This document shows positions 1 to 11,279 of a DNA stretch of 64,000 nt, piece by piece. Numbering within the stretch: the first letter of the stretch is position 1; each line of letters opens with the position of its first letter. The notes beneath the pieces were generated by a model. It worked only from the letters and a program-made list of their open reading frames with translations. It was not told the origin of the DNA and ran no database searches. Made by a program: the position numbers and the translations under genes. Origin of the DNA: Gautieria morchelliformis (lineage: Eukaryota; Basidiomycota; Agaricomycetes; Gomphales; Gomphaceae); contig WHVA01000018.1 in NCBI GenBank assembly GCA_015179125.1, positions 372,001 through 436,000 on the forward strand. Direction: 5' to 3'.

Positions 1-1808
1 TTGACTCCTGCAATACACTCATTCATGGACTATGTGTTTCCTTTCACCTGCATATTTATCCCTTGCAATCCTGGTATCCTGTCACTTCATGTCACTGTCA
101 GATATGGGACATTGCCAACAAGCGCATCCTCTCCACCTTTGAGGGTCATAATGATTGTGTTACTTACCTCACCTTCTCATGTGACGGCTGCCTCCTTGTT
201 TCCAGATCCTGGGACAACACTGTGTGCATCTTGAACATGAGGACCAAGCAGCACAAGACACTGTCAGCCACAGTACCAATGCATGTGTGTATTATTGTCT
301 ATCATCATGTGTGGTGTGCTGATGCACCTTGTCATGCTGTTGTGCTTATGCTGGGTGTTCATGCCTGGGTATGATGTCTTTGTGTCGGTTTTGGCTTGCA
401 ATATGTAGCTCGGCAACATATTCTCTGTTGCCATCTCTTCCGACAGGGGCCTAGTCGCCGCAGGCTACCCTGACACTGTCGTGCGCCTCTGGGATGTCCA
501 GACCAGGCAACTGTTAGCAACTAGGGGCTATGGCAGGGAAGGTTCGGTAGAGTTCTTAGAAAGCTAGAATCAAATACACTCTCTCAGTGAATTTATTGTC
601 ACTGATATATTAATACAGTACCTAGAATCAAATACACTACATGATTTTCAGTCAACATGCTATGTAAATATGAAAGATATTACTCGCCTCTCTCAGTGAA
701 TTTATTGTCACTGAGAGAGGAGTACAATCCTGTCTCAGAAGGCATATACGTGCACCCGGCCCTTTAGCGCTCAAGAGCTCGCGCGTCGAAGTCATTTCAA
801 ACTCCGCTGGGTGCAGCCGCCTGTGAAAATAGAAATAACAATGTGGAATGGAGAGATAGGGAGTGACTGGAAAATTTCGAAAATAAGCAGAGAAGTGGAT
901 GCATGGTACAAGAACAGTATGAGAAAAGATTGAAACACCACACAATAAATTGAACATATTATGCTTGATTTTGGTGCAGGAGCATAAATGCACCCAACAG
1001 CAACTTGTCAATTGTCTCGTTGGTCACACTCACTGCGTGTCTAGCGTGGCGTTCATGCCTGACGGAATGGGTCTTGTAAGTGGGAGCTGGGACCAGACAG
1101 TGAAGCACTGGGACTTGGGGCCATTGCTAAGGAGTGCGTAGAGGGGGTATGGAGTGGGTGTGGATGATGTGGGCTCGGCCACAAAGGAGAGTGGGGAGAA
1201 TGAAGGTGTGTGCATGTGTACAGTTGAGTTTTTGGGACATATGGTGCGTGGCAGGCCACCCTACCTGCACTTCCTTTTACTCTCCCTTGCGCACTGTTGG
1301 CGCTTGTAAATCTTCACTCTTCATGGTGATACTCATTACTGTGAATATAGGGTGCAGTGTTCTCCATCGCTGTATCCCACGACAACCAGTGGGTTGTCTC
1401 AGGTTCGGATGACCGGAGCATGCGGTTCTGGGACCTGCGCACAGGGGAAGTGCAGCTCATACTGCATGGACACAAGGATTCCGGTACGTCCCACCTAGCG
1501 CATTTGTATCATGAGTGTGTGGGACTCATTTCTAATTTCTCAATGCATGTGTGTATGCACCCACCTGTAGTTTGGTCTGTCGGCCTGAGCCAGACGGGGG
1601 CCATGCTCGCTACCAGCAGCCTGGATGGGCACGTGAAATTATGTGCGTGCCTGTCACTCATTAATGCACACAGGAAACTCATCGACGCTGACGGTTGACT
1701 CGCAGGGAGCTATACAGCGCATCAGTGACGGCGTTGGAAAATATATTGCATTCAATTGAACAATGACAGCGGATATCTCTCTCCTCCATCATTCCCATTC
1801 GGGCTTGG
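1..1808 (+). pseudogene. Decayed Tup1-type WD40 gene copy (5' end outside window)
   Basis: The window opens in an intron. Exons homologous to the WD40 part of the gene at 39325-45015 follow on the plus strand: about 101-280 (IWDIANKRILSTFEGHND), 411-511, 1000-1230, 1352-1482, 1570-1640 and a short last exon near 1708. Exon order and intron positions match the right-hand copy, at roughly 90% identity by eye. The copy is broken by a solo LTR at 512-999 in the fourth exon type and by an in-frame TAG at 1139-1141, where the other copy has CAG. Several blade residues have changed (VSRSWDNTVCILNM against [14 protein letters not shown]). The homology continues past the stop to about 1808, where an LTR begins. 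Whether a NACHT-ankyrin half lay upstream cannot be seen. Tup1-like identity is well supported; loss of function is inferred. Confidence 0.8.
512..999. mobile_element. Solo LTR, family A, copy 1
   Basis: A 488-bp insertion with TG...CA ends (TGTTAGC...CCCAACA) is flanked by a 5-bp target duplication GCAAC (507-511 and 1000-1004). It sits in a WD40 exon of the decayed Tup1-like copy. The same sequence recurs in the other orientation at 4349-4846 and 24846-25334, also with 5-bp duplications. No internal retrotransposon genes accompany it, so it is a solo LTR. The parent superfamily is not determined. Copies differ by roughly 10% by eye, so it is not very young. Confidence 0.85.
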
Positions 1809-2279
1809 TGTCATGACTCGTTTATTTCTCATACTCAGATGCTCTGTTCTACCATTTGCCACTCCACCTCCATGTTCGTTCTGATCGCCATTGCCTTGTT
1901 CGGCAACCGATTCTCGCTGTTTGCGCCAATTATTATAGCCATGCCGGCAACGCACGATCGACGTCTTTGGGCTGACTTGGCACCCATCGCTGGGCCTACT
2001 ACCTCCTCTGCTCAACCCTCTTTCGATGGTGTTCTGATAATCGGATGATCACGATTTGTGTATTTCCTGCACCTTGTTACCCCCATTTCCCCTTTCACCA
2101 CTCCTCCTCTGTGTTCGCTCGGCTTTGCCCTCCACCTCGACCACTCCTCCCCTCCATCATCTCCGTTCGCCCTTCCTCGCATTTCACCAAACAGCCATTC
2201 GCTGCTCGCATCATTCGCCAGCAGGCACACTATCAAATCACGATCGACATCCCTACCCGGCATGATGGCTCGTCAGTAC
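1809..2279 (-). mobile_element. Truncated LTR, family B
   Basis: Begins TGTCATGAC and matches, in reverse, the last 470 bp or so of the LTR at 17654-18892. Only part of the repeat is present. It marks where the homology of the decayed WD40 copy ends on the left. Confidence 0.7.
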
Positions 2280-2602
2280 AGTTGTGGACAATTAAACACG
2301 ACAATTTTAGCGACTGAATTTTGGACATTGCCACAAAAGTACTAAAAGGTCAAAACCTGTTAGAGTGTGCTCTTTATGACCTAACGAGTTGATTTGTACG
2401 AGCCGATTCCTCTAAATCAAAAATTTGGGGTTGGATACCCCAAAAATTTGGCCACCCCCTGAAAGAAATCGGGAAAATTCTGAAAAAATGCGCAAACGAG
2501 AGCTCTCGATGAGCTGAGAATGAGTACGTTGACAGATTTGAAATTAGTTTGGCGCTGACGCAATAAACTGCGCAGCACGTCCTGTTGAACGTTGCACCAG
2601 CC
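2280..2602. other. Unassigned spacer
   Basis: No convincing gene. The last 40 bp or so (AACGTTGCACCAGC) belong to the minisatellite that resumes at 3640, so the LTR at 2603-3634 was inserted into that repeat array. Confidence 0.5.
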
Positions 2603-3634
2603 TGTCAAGATTGGTTTTCAGGCGTTAATATCATGTATTAGTGAACACAGCAAATGCCCAAATAACTTGTGCGAATAAGTTTGCCATTCGGCGAATAGGT
2701 GAACCAATGAATGTTCACAAGGCAAGAGGGCTTGCATAAACGGGGCTCACCCTATCTACAGTCGTAGCGAAATGGCCTGTGACTCTTGACAATGTAACGT
2801 GCAAGGTCTCACAGAAGGGCTGTCTAAGTCTCGACAATCCCTTCGCTGGCGAAGGTGCTCCTTCGGAGCCCTTCGCCAACAGCACAGAAAATGGTTCGAA
2901 GGCTAAGGTAACGAAGATGAAATATGAGAACTCACCAGTGATGCCTAAGTCCTCTACTAGTCGAAGATGGAAATCTCCAAGAGAAGGCTTAAGACGATGA
3001 CCACGGCGAGGTCAAAGCTGCACAAGATGAACGACGTATGATAATTGAACTGGGGAATATACATGCGAATGTAAACTACTTATATCGAATACTCATAAGG
3101 TATCAGCGAATAGGAAAGAGGCCGTTGTGAGTCAGGGTTGGATAGGGGTGCGCGGTCATGATACTAGGTAGATGGAATAAACATACAGTAGAGTGAGGGG
3201 AGAATGTGAACATGAAATGACGGAGAATAAAGGGAGTGAAGGCATTTATGGACAAAACCATGTCTTGGGACCCGCATACATGCTACCCTGCACGGGCTCT
3301 TCGTTTACTGGGTTGATCCCGCACGACCTATGGAAGAGACGTCCTGCGATCACACCTTGGCCATATGAACACCCAATGGGGTTGGATTAAGAAGATGATC
3401 GGGTTAATGATGAACCATCATGCCGGGTGAATGGTATCGATCATATTCGATGGCGTGCCTGCTGACGAAATGTGTGAGCAGCGAATAGCGGTTCGGAGAA
3501 TGGGGCGAACAGCGGGTAGAGTGGACCTAGAAGGGAAGTGGTCGGTAGGTGCGGCGAACTCTGGCAAAGATGCTAGGGAGTGACGAGGGGGAACATAGAG
3601 GTAGCGCGGTAGGAGAAATAAACCGGTCGTGACA
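2603..3634 (+). mobile_element. Solo LTR, family B
   Basis: About 1,032 bp with ends TGTCAAGATTGG...CGTGACA and a perfect 5-bp target duplication CAGCC (2598-2602 and 3635-3639). It is homologous to 17654-18892 and, reversed, to 36906-37951. No coding region. A solo LTR of an LTR retrotransposon whose internal part is not in this window. Confidence 0.85.
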
Positions 3635-3639
3635 CAGCC

Positions 3640-4010
3640 ATCCTACACTGGTGTTATTACTGCAGTAGTAAGTTCTAACCCCATGGCTCATTGAACGTTG
3701 AACGCTGATACAAATCACATAGTCGGTAAGGTTGGACCAGCCCTCCTATGCTGGTGCTATTACTGCGGTAGTAAGTCCTAACCCTGTGGCTCATTGAACA
3801 CTGAACACTGAATGCTGAGCGCTGGTACCAATCATATAGTCGGTAACGTTGCACTGGCCACCCTACGCTGGTATTATTACTGCAGTAGTAAGTCCTAACC
3901 CCATGGCTCGTTGAACACTGAACGCTGGTACCAATCACATAGTCGGTTGAACATTGCACCAGCGATCTTATGCTGGTGTTAGACCTAACCCCGTGGCTCA
4001 TTCAAGGTTG
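3640..4010 (+). repeat. Minisatellite, about 3.5 units of 103-117 bp
   Basis: Units are marked by GCAGTAGTAAGTCCTAACC, then GGCTCATTGAACACTGAACG, then ATAGTCGGTAACGTTGCACC. Unit starts near 3662, 3765 and 3882, with a partial unit to about 4010. One unit carries an internal expansion of the GAACACTGAA motif. An open frame across it on the minus strand only reflects the repeat. The array is interrupted by the solo LTR at 2603-3634. Confidence 0.8.
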
Positions 4011-4348
4011 AATGTGGGTACCAATATGGTGCGTGGACGACCTCCCAAATGCCGCCGAAATATCACTGGACTTCGAAATCAGGCTGGAGAACCCTCTGGG
4101 ACTGACCTGCCTAATGTGGAACCCCCTGCAAATCACCCGTCTGATGCACCATCCCCATCTGACCAGCCGGATGAGGATGAAGGGTTACAACTGCATCTTG
4201 ACAGCACAAGGGTCCTTATTGACAATGATGAGGCCGGTATTGAGTCGGGGTCAGAAGTTGAAGAAATGTCCAAGCTGGGAGACTGGGATGACGAGGAGCT
4301 TCAGGAAAAGATGTATATGCTAGTGGTCAACATTGGAGATGATCCTTC

Positions 4349-4846
4349 TGTTGGGTGCATTTATGCTCCTGCACCAAAATCAAGCATAATATATTCAATT
4401 TGTTGTTTGGTTTTCCAATCTCTTCTCACATTGTTCTTGTACCATGCATCCATTTCTCTGGTTATTTTCGAAATTTTCCAGTCACTCACTACCTCTCCAT
4501 TTTATCTTGTTATTTCTATTTTCACAAGCGGCTGCACCCAGCGGAGTCTGAAATGACTTCGACGCGCGAGCCCTTGGGCGCTAAAGGGCCGGGTAGTAGT
4601 ACATGCACAGTGAGACAGATTTCCCCCTCTCTCAGTGACAACTAAATTCACTGAGAGAGGCAAGTAAATTAGTCTAGTGTTCTTTCGATTTATTGACCTA
4701 GAAATCCTCTGTAGTGAATTGATTTCTAGGTAGTGTATAATATATTCACAGTGACAACTAAATTCACTGAGAGAGTGAATTGATTTCTAGTCTATTCTTT
4801 TGAGCAACAAGTCCATACCTACTGCCTATAATTCCTGTCTTCTACA
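4349..4846. mobile_element. Solo LTR, family A, copy 2
   Basis: A 498-bp insertion with TGTTGGGTGC...TTCTACA ends and a 5-bp target duplication CCTTC (4344-4348 and 4847-4851). It is homologous in most of its length to 24846-25334. The right end has diverged, but the duplication fixes the border. Confidence 0.8.
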
Positions 4847-5129
4847 CCTTCAGATGAAGACTGGCTCCCACCTGAATTGCGGCCAAAGAAGAAGGTCAGG
4901 ATTGGTCAGTCAACGCCTGCAAAGTCCATTTCATGAGCTCATCATGTGAAGCAGACCAACCCAAGGAGTACATGAAGGGCCCTGACGTTATGAGCAAATC
5001 AAAACGCACCCAATGCCAATATAGAAAGGTTGATTGTGGACAACAGCGATTGGATGCTTTTGCTTTCACCCCCAAGCCCAAACCTGTCCACATATCTGAA
5101 ACTTTGATGATCCAACAGGAGAGTGTTGA

Positions 5130-5627
5130 TGTCTGGGGACACCCTGTTTTCCATTTCCAGTTCCAACACCATACCCAGTTCCGACTCCATTTCCGACTCC
5201 GCTTCCAGTTCCGATCTCATCTCCGCCTCCGCTTTCGGAAATGATTCTGCGTCTGGGAGAACTTCCACCAGTTCTGTTCGCCTCGCCAGTTCCACTCCAA
5301 TTTCCGACTTCCACTCTCGGAACAGTGTTGGAAATCAAGCGACTCGCGTAATAGGTGGCATCAAGGGTCGATCAAGGGTCAGGGGGGTCAGGAGGATGCA
5401 GGGTTGATGGCGAGTGCCAAGTGTTGTCCCTGGCTGCGCAGCGTAGTATAATACGGGCTCGCTGACATTGGGGGTCCTTAGACCTTTCTCTTTGGATTTC
5501 CCCTTGTCAGGTGAGAATCCCCTCTCTTGTATACTCTGTTCATTTATACATACTTTGGATTTCCCCTTGTCAGTCAGTCAGCTGTGTGGTAGTGTAATCT
5601 CCACAACCAGGCAGGGTTGCCCTTACA
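5130..5627. mobile_element. Solo LTR, family D (Gypsy)
   Basis: A 498-bp insertion with TGTCTGGGGACACCCTG...GCCCTTACA ends and a 5-bp target duplication GTTGA (5125-5129 and 5628-5632). It matches the LTR at 34485-34911, which lies directly upstream of a Gypsy gag gene. That identifies the family as the reverse-strand Gypsy at 32190-34911. Confidence 0.85.
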
Positions 5628-5810
5628 GTTGAGACATCTGAAACTTTGACAATCCAACAGGAGAGTGTTGAGATTGAGATTCCACCAGCAATCTGACAAG
5701 AAAGTGTGGAAGCAGTGATCCCACCAGCTCCCAATGGCAATGTTGTTGACGATGAGTCAGATGATGGGGGGTGGGAAGATGACCTTGATGAGTGTGTTCA
5801 GGGAGGTGGT

Positions 5811-6351
5811 GTAAGAACCCGGCCTTTGGCCGGTTACTTACCGGTATAACTTTCTTCCAAGCCTGAGCCTTGTGATACTCATGCCCGAGTACATATGATT
5901 CTTATCCTGCGCCCGAGCCCGAGTAGAGCTCATATCCGACCTTGATCCCATGCCCGTATCCCCTTAGTTACTGATTCTGCTCCATCACGCATCATTCATA
6001 TATTACCTCGCCCTGACCTCGCCCTGATCTCCACTAATATGTTCGCCCCTGACTCGTACCCTCGCCCCGTATATAAACCCCCCTGTATGCATTCCTACTC
6101 CTCAGTCTGAAAATCAACTATCGTATAACTTCGATCCTTAGTTAGTTTCTAAGCCTCGCCTCTTAAGCCAAACCTCGCCTCTTATTTGTTTGCCTCCGAA
6201 GTTGGGACTCATGCATAGGGTCGGCGCAGCACATAAGCTGAAGCCTAGTCCCTCTCCGACTTCCCCATCCAAACCTCGCCCCGTAACCTTGGACCGTACC
6301 TCGGGTTTGGCTCCCGACCTCGGTCAACCTTACGACGGATCGTATTGTAAC
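5811..6351 (+). repeat. LTR-like 5' region of the Gypsy element
   Basis: Starts TGTAAG, carries a GTATATAAACC TATA-like box near 6071 and ends near GTAACA at about 6351, just before gag. Assigned as an LTR by position and by TG...CA ends. The right limit is approximate because no second copy was seen for comparison. Confidence 0.5.
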
Positions 6352-6396
6352 AGTATTTTCAGACTGCTTACACCCTACGTATCCCTTTTCTTCACT

Positions 6397-7626
6397 ATGT
6401 CCATGATAACTCGTTCTCGCACCCTTCGGGGTATATCAGAACAACAATGTTTCTCGGAAGCCCCCGACGATTCGCCACCGTCCCCGGGGATACCCCTCGC
6501 AGACCCCACCGAGCCTAGTAACAAAGGCAAAGGTAGGGCTGACCCCGGTGACCCTTCAGGTGATCCAAGTGAGGGCTCTGGAGGTTCTGACAATGATCGG
6601 GACCTCCCCAACCTGCCACCCGAGGACCTCAGTGACCTCGAGGACAACGAGCTTATGCGTCGAGTGCTCATCAAACTTGAGAAACCTCGCGAGTCCGAAG
6701 CATGAGCCAAGGTCAAGGAACCAGATAGTTATGACGGTACTGACCAGGCCAAGCTTCGCACCTTCTTCCTTCAATGCGTACTCAACTTCCGAGAGCGTCC
6801 CACAGCATTCAAGACTGGGGCCTCGAAGGTGCAGTATGCTATTTCTTACCTGTCCAGCTCAGCCCTACAGTATTTCGAGCCGGCGATCCTCGGCGAAGTC
6901 CAACCCGAGCCAGATTGGCTCGAGGACTGGGACAGCTTCAAGGCCGAGCTCGAGCTCAACTTCGGCCCATACGACAACACTGCCCAAGCCGAGATTGACC
7001 TCAAGTAGATCGTTATGAAAGAGCACCACAAGGCCACGCGATTCTTTATCGACTTTGCCCGAGCTTCGACTCGGACTCAGTGGAACGATGCCGCCCTCCG
7101 ACACTTCGCCTACAAGGGCTTGGCCAAACGAATCAAGGACGACTTACTTCACTTCCCTCGATTCCGCAGCCTCTCCGAGCTTAGGAACTTTGCGCTGGAA
7201 TGCGACAGCCGTTACTGGGAGCGTAAGGAATATGACGCCATGATCAATGGTCATAGCTCCCAGCCTGCACGCGCCACTAATCAGTCCAGCAGCAATGCCG
7301 CTAACAACAACCAGTCTTCCAGCGGTTCCAACAACAATAAGAACCGCAACATGACTAACAACAACGGCAAGGGTTCCAACAACAACTCTTCGAACAACAA
7401 GAGCCAGCCCGACATATCGAGCAAGCTCGGGAAGGATGGCAAACTACTTCCCGAGGAACGCCAACGTCGGGTCGACCAAGGCCTTTGTCTACTTTGCGGC
7501 ACCAAAGGCCACATCGTCAAGGACTGCCTGAAGAACAAGTCTACCAGCGGTAGCGGTTCTAAAGGTCGGGCAGCGAAGACCCCCAACGAGGGGACTTCGG
7601 CCTCCATTACAGAGGTGAAAAAATAG
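6397..7626 (+). pseudogene. Gypsy gag region (fossil)
   Basis: Encodes a Ty3/Gypsy-type Gag: an acidic, proline-rich start (MSMITRSRTL), a capsid-like helical region (FFLQCVLNFRERPTAF; ATRFFIDFARA), an Asn/Ser-rich linker, and one CCHC knuckle CLLCGTKGHIVKDC near 7490. The region is broken and is treated as a fossil. Confidence 0.75.
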
Positions 7627-7739
7627 GTAGCAACCTCGGAACCACACGATCCGAGGATTGCGGTAACCTCACCTGTGTGCTCAGACTCAGTGACGCTTCT
7701 CATTCAGTGTCCAAAGATTCACTTAATGTAGATCTAACC

Positions 7740-8090
7740 TCGCCTTCGCTTCCCAACATCCCTTTGTTGCATTAGTTGACTGCGGGTCCTCAGACTGTTT
7801 TATTGAATCCAGATTTGTCCAGAAGTACTCTATGCCTGCTTATCCTGTCTCTCCTATACCCTTGAAACTATTTGACGGTAGTACTAACACTACCATTACC
7901 CAAGCTCTAGACCTCTGTATCTGCTTTCCGACTGGCGAACAACAATGGGTTACCTTCTACGTAACCTCGCTCGACTCGAGTTGCTCGGTGGTACTTGGCC
8001 ACAACTGGCTCACCCGCTACAATCCGTCGATTGACTGGGTATTGGGCAGTATTACTTTCAAGACCATCAACCTAACTACGAGTCCAGCGA
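7740..8090 (+). pseudogene. Gypsy aspartic protease segment (fossil)
   Basis: Retropepsin-like segment with the active-site motif VDCGSSDCFIES near 7775 and the flap/second-loop motif VVLGHNWLTRYNPSIDW near 7990. It is followed at once by the solo LTR insertion at 8095. Confidence 0.7.
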
Positions 8091-8094
8091 CCAC

Positions 8095-9365
8095 TGTTTT
8101 GGAACCCTTCAAGACTTTGGTGTTAGAGCTAACGCCTTGGTCTATCAGAACGTGTCGTATACGAAACTGCAGGAATATTAGACACTACTGGCGTAATGAA
8201 TAACAAACTATTAGTTTGTAGGTTCGAGGACGACTATTGGGGTCCAAGTATTCCAAAAAGAGAGGAATGGCTCTCGCAGGAGAGTTTGTAAGTGGGCTGA
8301 CCCGATTAACGTCAACGCACTGCAATAAACGAGTGACTGGTTTTTGGGTAGTGACTTGTGAAAGTCTCTGAACAGGAAAATCGACTGATCAGATCGTCTC
8401 GGGTATTGGAGTGCTAATTGGCAAGAAAATCGATTGACAACCTCACTCTGCAGAATTTCACCTAGAGGGTTAGTCTGGGTGGCTAAGTAGAAAAGCAACT
8501 ACTTAACTGAGAATTAATACACTAAGCAGGTGTAATAACCCTAGCTGGGGTTAGCAGCCTGGTAAGCTGTGCAAGCTTGGCAAGTCACGCAAGGTGCGTT
8601 GGATAGAAGATGGTAGATTGGCTGATGAAAAGGCAGGCAAAAGGGCCTCCTTTTATATTGTAATGTACATGAGCTTAGTAAGCAGGTAGAACCTTCTATC
8701 TATTAATGGAATGGGGGGAGCAGCTTGTGGAAGCAGGAAGAAAGTATAGGAAGGTTCTGGATGTTTCCAGATGACTCACAGTGTTTCCTACCAATCACAG
8801 CTTGATTTGTCAGGAATGACTCACTGATCAGAGTCATGTGACTTGGCACAGCTTGGTTGAGTTATGTACCTGACTCTCCAAGATGTGCCTGGTTTGGTTG
8901 AGTCACTGAGGCTGTACCTTCAGTTATGACTTTGGCACTCAGGGGCTTAGTAAGCAAACCTGAGCCAATCAGTGCTCTGTAGCCACAATGCTATGGCTGC
9001 ATATAGCAACAGATTGAGGCTCAGCTGGAATTACTGGGAGAGCCATCCTGCCGGACTTGTGGGCGCTTGAGTGACCGGTAAGTCCGAAATTAAGGTACCG
9101 CCGAGGTGGCCGGCGGAGTTTGAAATGGAAAGTCCGTGACAGAGTTGTGGGTGCAAATGGACACACAACTCTGCAATAGCAGAAATAAGGCAGTTTGGGC
9201 CAAATAAATTGCGGAAAAATATGGAAAAATAGGGGAACGATGGAGGGATGTTTGAAATACTCCCACAATTTCTTATAGCTTCGTGTATATGCTATAACTC
9301 GTGAAAAAGCGGAAATACACCAGTATGAGCCCTTTGTAGCTGGTTGAACAGCTGATTCCCCAACA
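8095..9365. mobile_element. Solo LTR, family C (Copia type), inside the Gypsy element
   Basis: A 1,271-bp insertion with TGTTTTGGAACCC...TTCCCCAACA ends and a perfect target duplication ACCAC (8090-8094 and 9366-9370). Homologous to 51348-52871, and over most of its length to the terminal regions of the Copia element at 24670-32089. No coding capacity. Younger than the Gypsy copy it interrupts. Confidence 0.88.
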
Positions 9366-9371
9366 ACCACG

Positions 9372-11276
9372 GTGACGTCAGCCCGCTCAGCTTCGGCTAC
9401 GACTTCGACCTCGCTTATGGCATCTTCGCCCCCGCCTTCGACCTCGCCTCAGAACTCGCCTCCGAAGTTGCAAGCACCCCTTGTTTCCCTAATCAATGCA
9501 CCCGCTTTCATGCGTGCGTCTAGATTGGAAGGGTCCGAAGTGTTTCAGCTCAATCTGGCCTCACCTGAGCTCCTCGCCCGAGGAGCAACATCGGGAGGAA
9601 GCTCTCCCGAGCTTTCTGAGAACGTTAAAAAACATGTTCCCAAAGTATATCACGAATTTCCAGATGTGTTCAGCAAAGCATGCGCTGACACTCTAGCCCC
9701 CCACCGACCGCACGATATCAAGATCAACCTTGAAGAAGGAACCTCGCCGCCTATCGGTCCCATCTACTCTCTCTCAGCTTCCGAACTCAAAGCACTTCGC
9801 GAGTTCATCAACGAGCACTTGAACATCGGTTTCATCCGACCTTCACGCTCGCCTCATGGTGCACCGGTATTGTTTGTCCGCAAAAAAGATGGCTCACTTC
9901 GGTTGTGTGTCGACTTCCGAGGTTTAAACAAGATCTCGAAAAACGATTGGTACCCATTACCATTGATTGCTGACTTACTTGATGCTCCAAAGAATGCTTG
10001 CATCTATACGAAGATTGACCTTCGTCACGCTTACCACCTCGTGAGGGTGGCCGAGGGTGACGAATGGAAAACCGCCTTCAGGACTCGCTATGGGTCTTTT
10101 GAATGGTTGGTTATGCCATTTGGTCTCACTAACGGCCCTGCTGCTTTCCAGAGATTCATGAACGAGATTTTCGCTGACCTTTTGGACGTTTGTGTGGTGG
10201 TATACTTGGATGTCATTCTAATCTACTCCAGTGACCCCTCCAAACATGTTGAACATGTCAAGGAAGTCTTGCGACGACTGCGACTCAACAACCTCTTCGC
10301 CAAAGAAGACAAATGTGAGTTTCATCGCGACTCGGTTGAATTCCTCGGCTACATACTCTCTCCCGAGGGCCTCACTATGGTGGACGACAAGGTAAAGGTC
10401 ATTCAAGACTGGCCTGAACCTCGCAAAGTTCGCGACATCCAGTCTTTCCTCGGTTTCGCCAACTTCTACCGACGTTTCATTCACAACTACTCCGACATCA
10501 CCATTCCTCTCACCCGACTCACCTGCAAGGGTACCCCCTTTTCCGAGGATTGTCGACAGGCTTTCAACCTGTTGAAGAAGGCGTTCACTACCGCTCCTAT
10601 CCTTACCCACTGGATTCCTGACCTTCCACTAATCGTAGAGACTGATGCTTCAGATTATGCCTTAACGGCAATCTTATCACTGCGAACCTCGGAAGGCGAT
10701 CTTCACCCCGTCGCCTTTCACTCCCGCACATTCACCTCTACTGAGCTCAACTACGATGTTCATGACAAGGAGCTCCTAGCAATTTTTGAAGCGTTTCAAC
10801 GCTGGCGACACTACCTCGAGGGCTCTGGCGACCCTGTCGACATTATCACCGATCACAAGAACCTCGAATACTTTTCAACAACGAAGCTCTTGACCCGTCA
10901 ACAAGCTCGGTGGTCAGAATACCTTTCCCAATTCAACCTCGCCATTCGTTTCCGACCTGGTCGCCTCGGAACGAAGCCTGACTCTCTCACTAGACGATGG
11001 GACGTCTACCTTAAAGAGGGGAATAGCGACTATGCCACCATAAACCCACAGAACCTATGGCCAGTGTTTACTCAACACCAGCTGGCATCGTCCCTTAGAG
11101 CTACTAACCTCACTCCTGTCATACTCCGAGCCGCTTCGATGCTTGATACCGAACAGATCCGAGCTGACATACTAGCGAACCTCCCCTCGGACCCCATAGC
11201 CAAGTGGCACCTCGGCTTGGTTAATGACCCGAGGTGGACCACAGACCCCGAGGGTTTTCTCAAGCTTGACAACTGA
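9372..11276 (+). CDS. Gypsy reverse transcriptase and RNase H region (fossil pol)
   Basis: A 634-codon open region. RT core motifs include RPSRSPHGAPVLFVRKKDGS, LRLCVDFRGLNKIS and LPLIADLLDA. The tether region has FLGFANFYRRFI. RNase H follows (LIVETDASDYALTAIL; HDKELLAIFEAFQRWRHYLE). The first 60 or so residues (Ser/Thr/Pro-rich) are linker. This is an ordinary Ty3/Gypsy pol; the element as a whole is broken. Confidence 0.85.
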   Translation: MTSARSASATTSTSLMASSPPPSTSPQNSPPKLQAPLVSLINAPAFMRASRLEGSEVFQLNLASPELLARGATSGGSSPELSENVKKHVPKVYHEFPDVFSKACADTLAPHRPHDIKINLEEGTSPPIGPIYSLSASELKALREFINEHLNIGFIRPSRSPHGAPVLFVRKKDGSLRLCVDFRGLNKISKNDWYPLPLIADLLDAPKNACIYTKIDLRHAYHLVRVAEGDEWKTAFRTRYGSFEWLVMPFGLTNGPAAFQRFMNEIFADLLDVCVVVYLDVILIYSSDPSKHVEHVKEVLRRLRLNNLFAKEDKCEFHRDSVEFLGYILSPEGLTMVDDKVKVIQDWPEPRKVRDIQSFLGFANFYRRFIHNYSDITIPLTRLTCKGTPFSEDCRQAFNLLKKAFTTAPILTHWIPDLPLIVETDASDYALTAILSLRTSEGDLHPVAFHSRTFTSTELNYDVHDKELLAIFEAFQRWRHYLEGSGDPVDIITDHKNLEYFSTTKLLTRQQARWSEYLSQFNLAIRFRPGRLGTKPDSLTRRWDVYLKEGNSDYATINPQNLWPVFTQHQLASSLRATNLTPVILRAASMLDTEQIRADILANLPSDPIAKWHLGLVNDPRWTTDPEGFLKLDN

Positions 11277-11279
11277 ACC

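Larger units (their letters stand above)
4026..5810 (+). pseudogene. 5' fragment of an unrecognised, transposase-like gene, split by two solo LTRs
   Basis: Coding begins at ATG 4026 (MVRGRPPKCRRNITGL), continues acidic (GDWDDEELQEKMYMLV), is cut at 4349-4846, resumes DEDWLPPELRPKKKVRI, has a probable intron about 4897-4955 (GTCAG...GAAG), then reads PKEYMKGPDVMSKSKRTQ, is cut again at 5130-5627, and ends near SDDGGWEDDLDECVQGG where the Gypsy element begins. From memory, the basic N-terminus and the GPDVMSKS-RTQ motif resemble N-terminal regions of DDE transposases repeated in Agaricomycete genomes; I could not confirm this. No catalytic domain is present. Pieces at 14001-14407, 17458-17653 and 18893-19164 continue after the insertions and may belong to the same gene. 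Confidence 0.5.

Noticed and set aside
512-999. Family A elements as MITEs, because of their size and similar ends
   Set aside because: TG...CA termini with exact 5-bp duplications at three sites fit solo LTRs better; the terminal inverted repeat is only about 5 bp.
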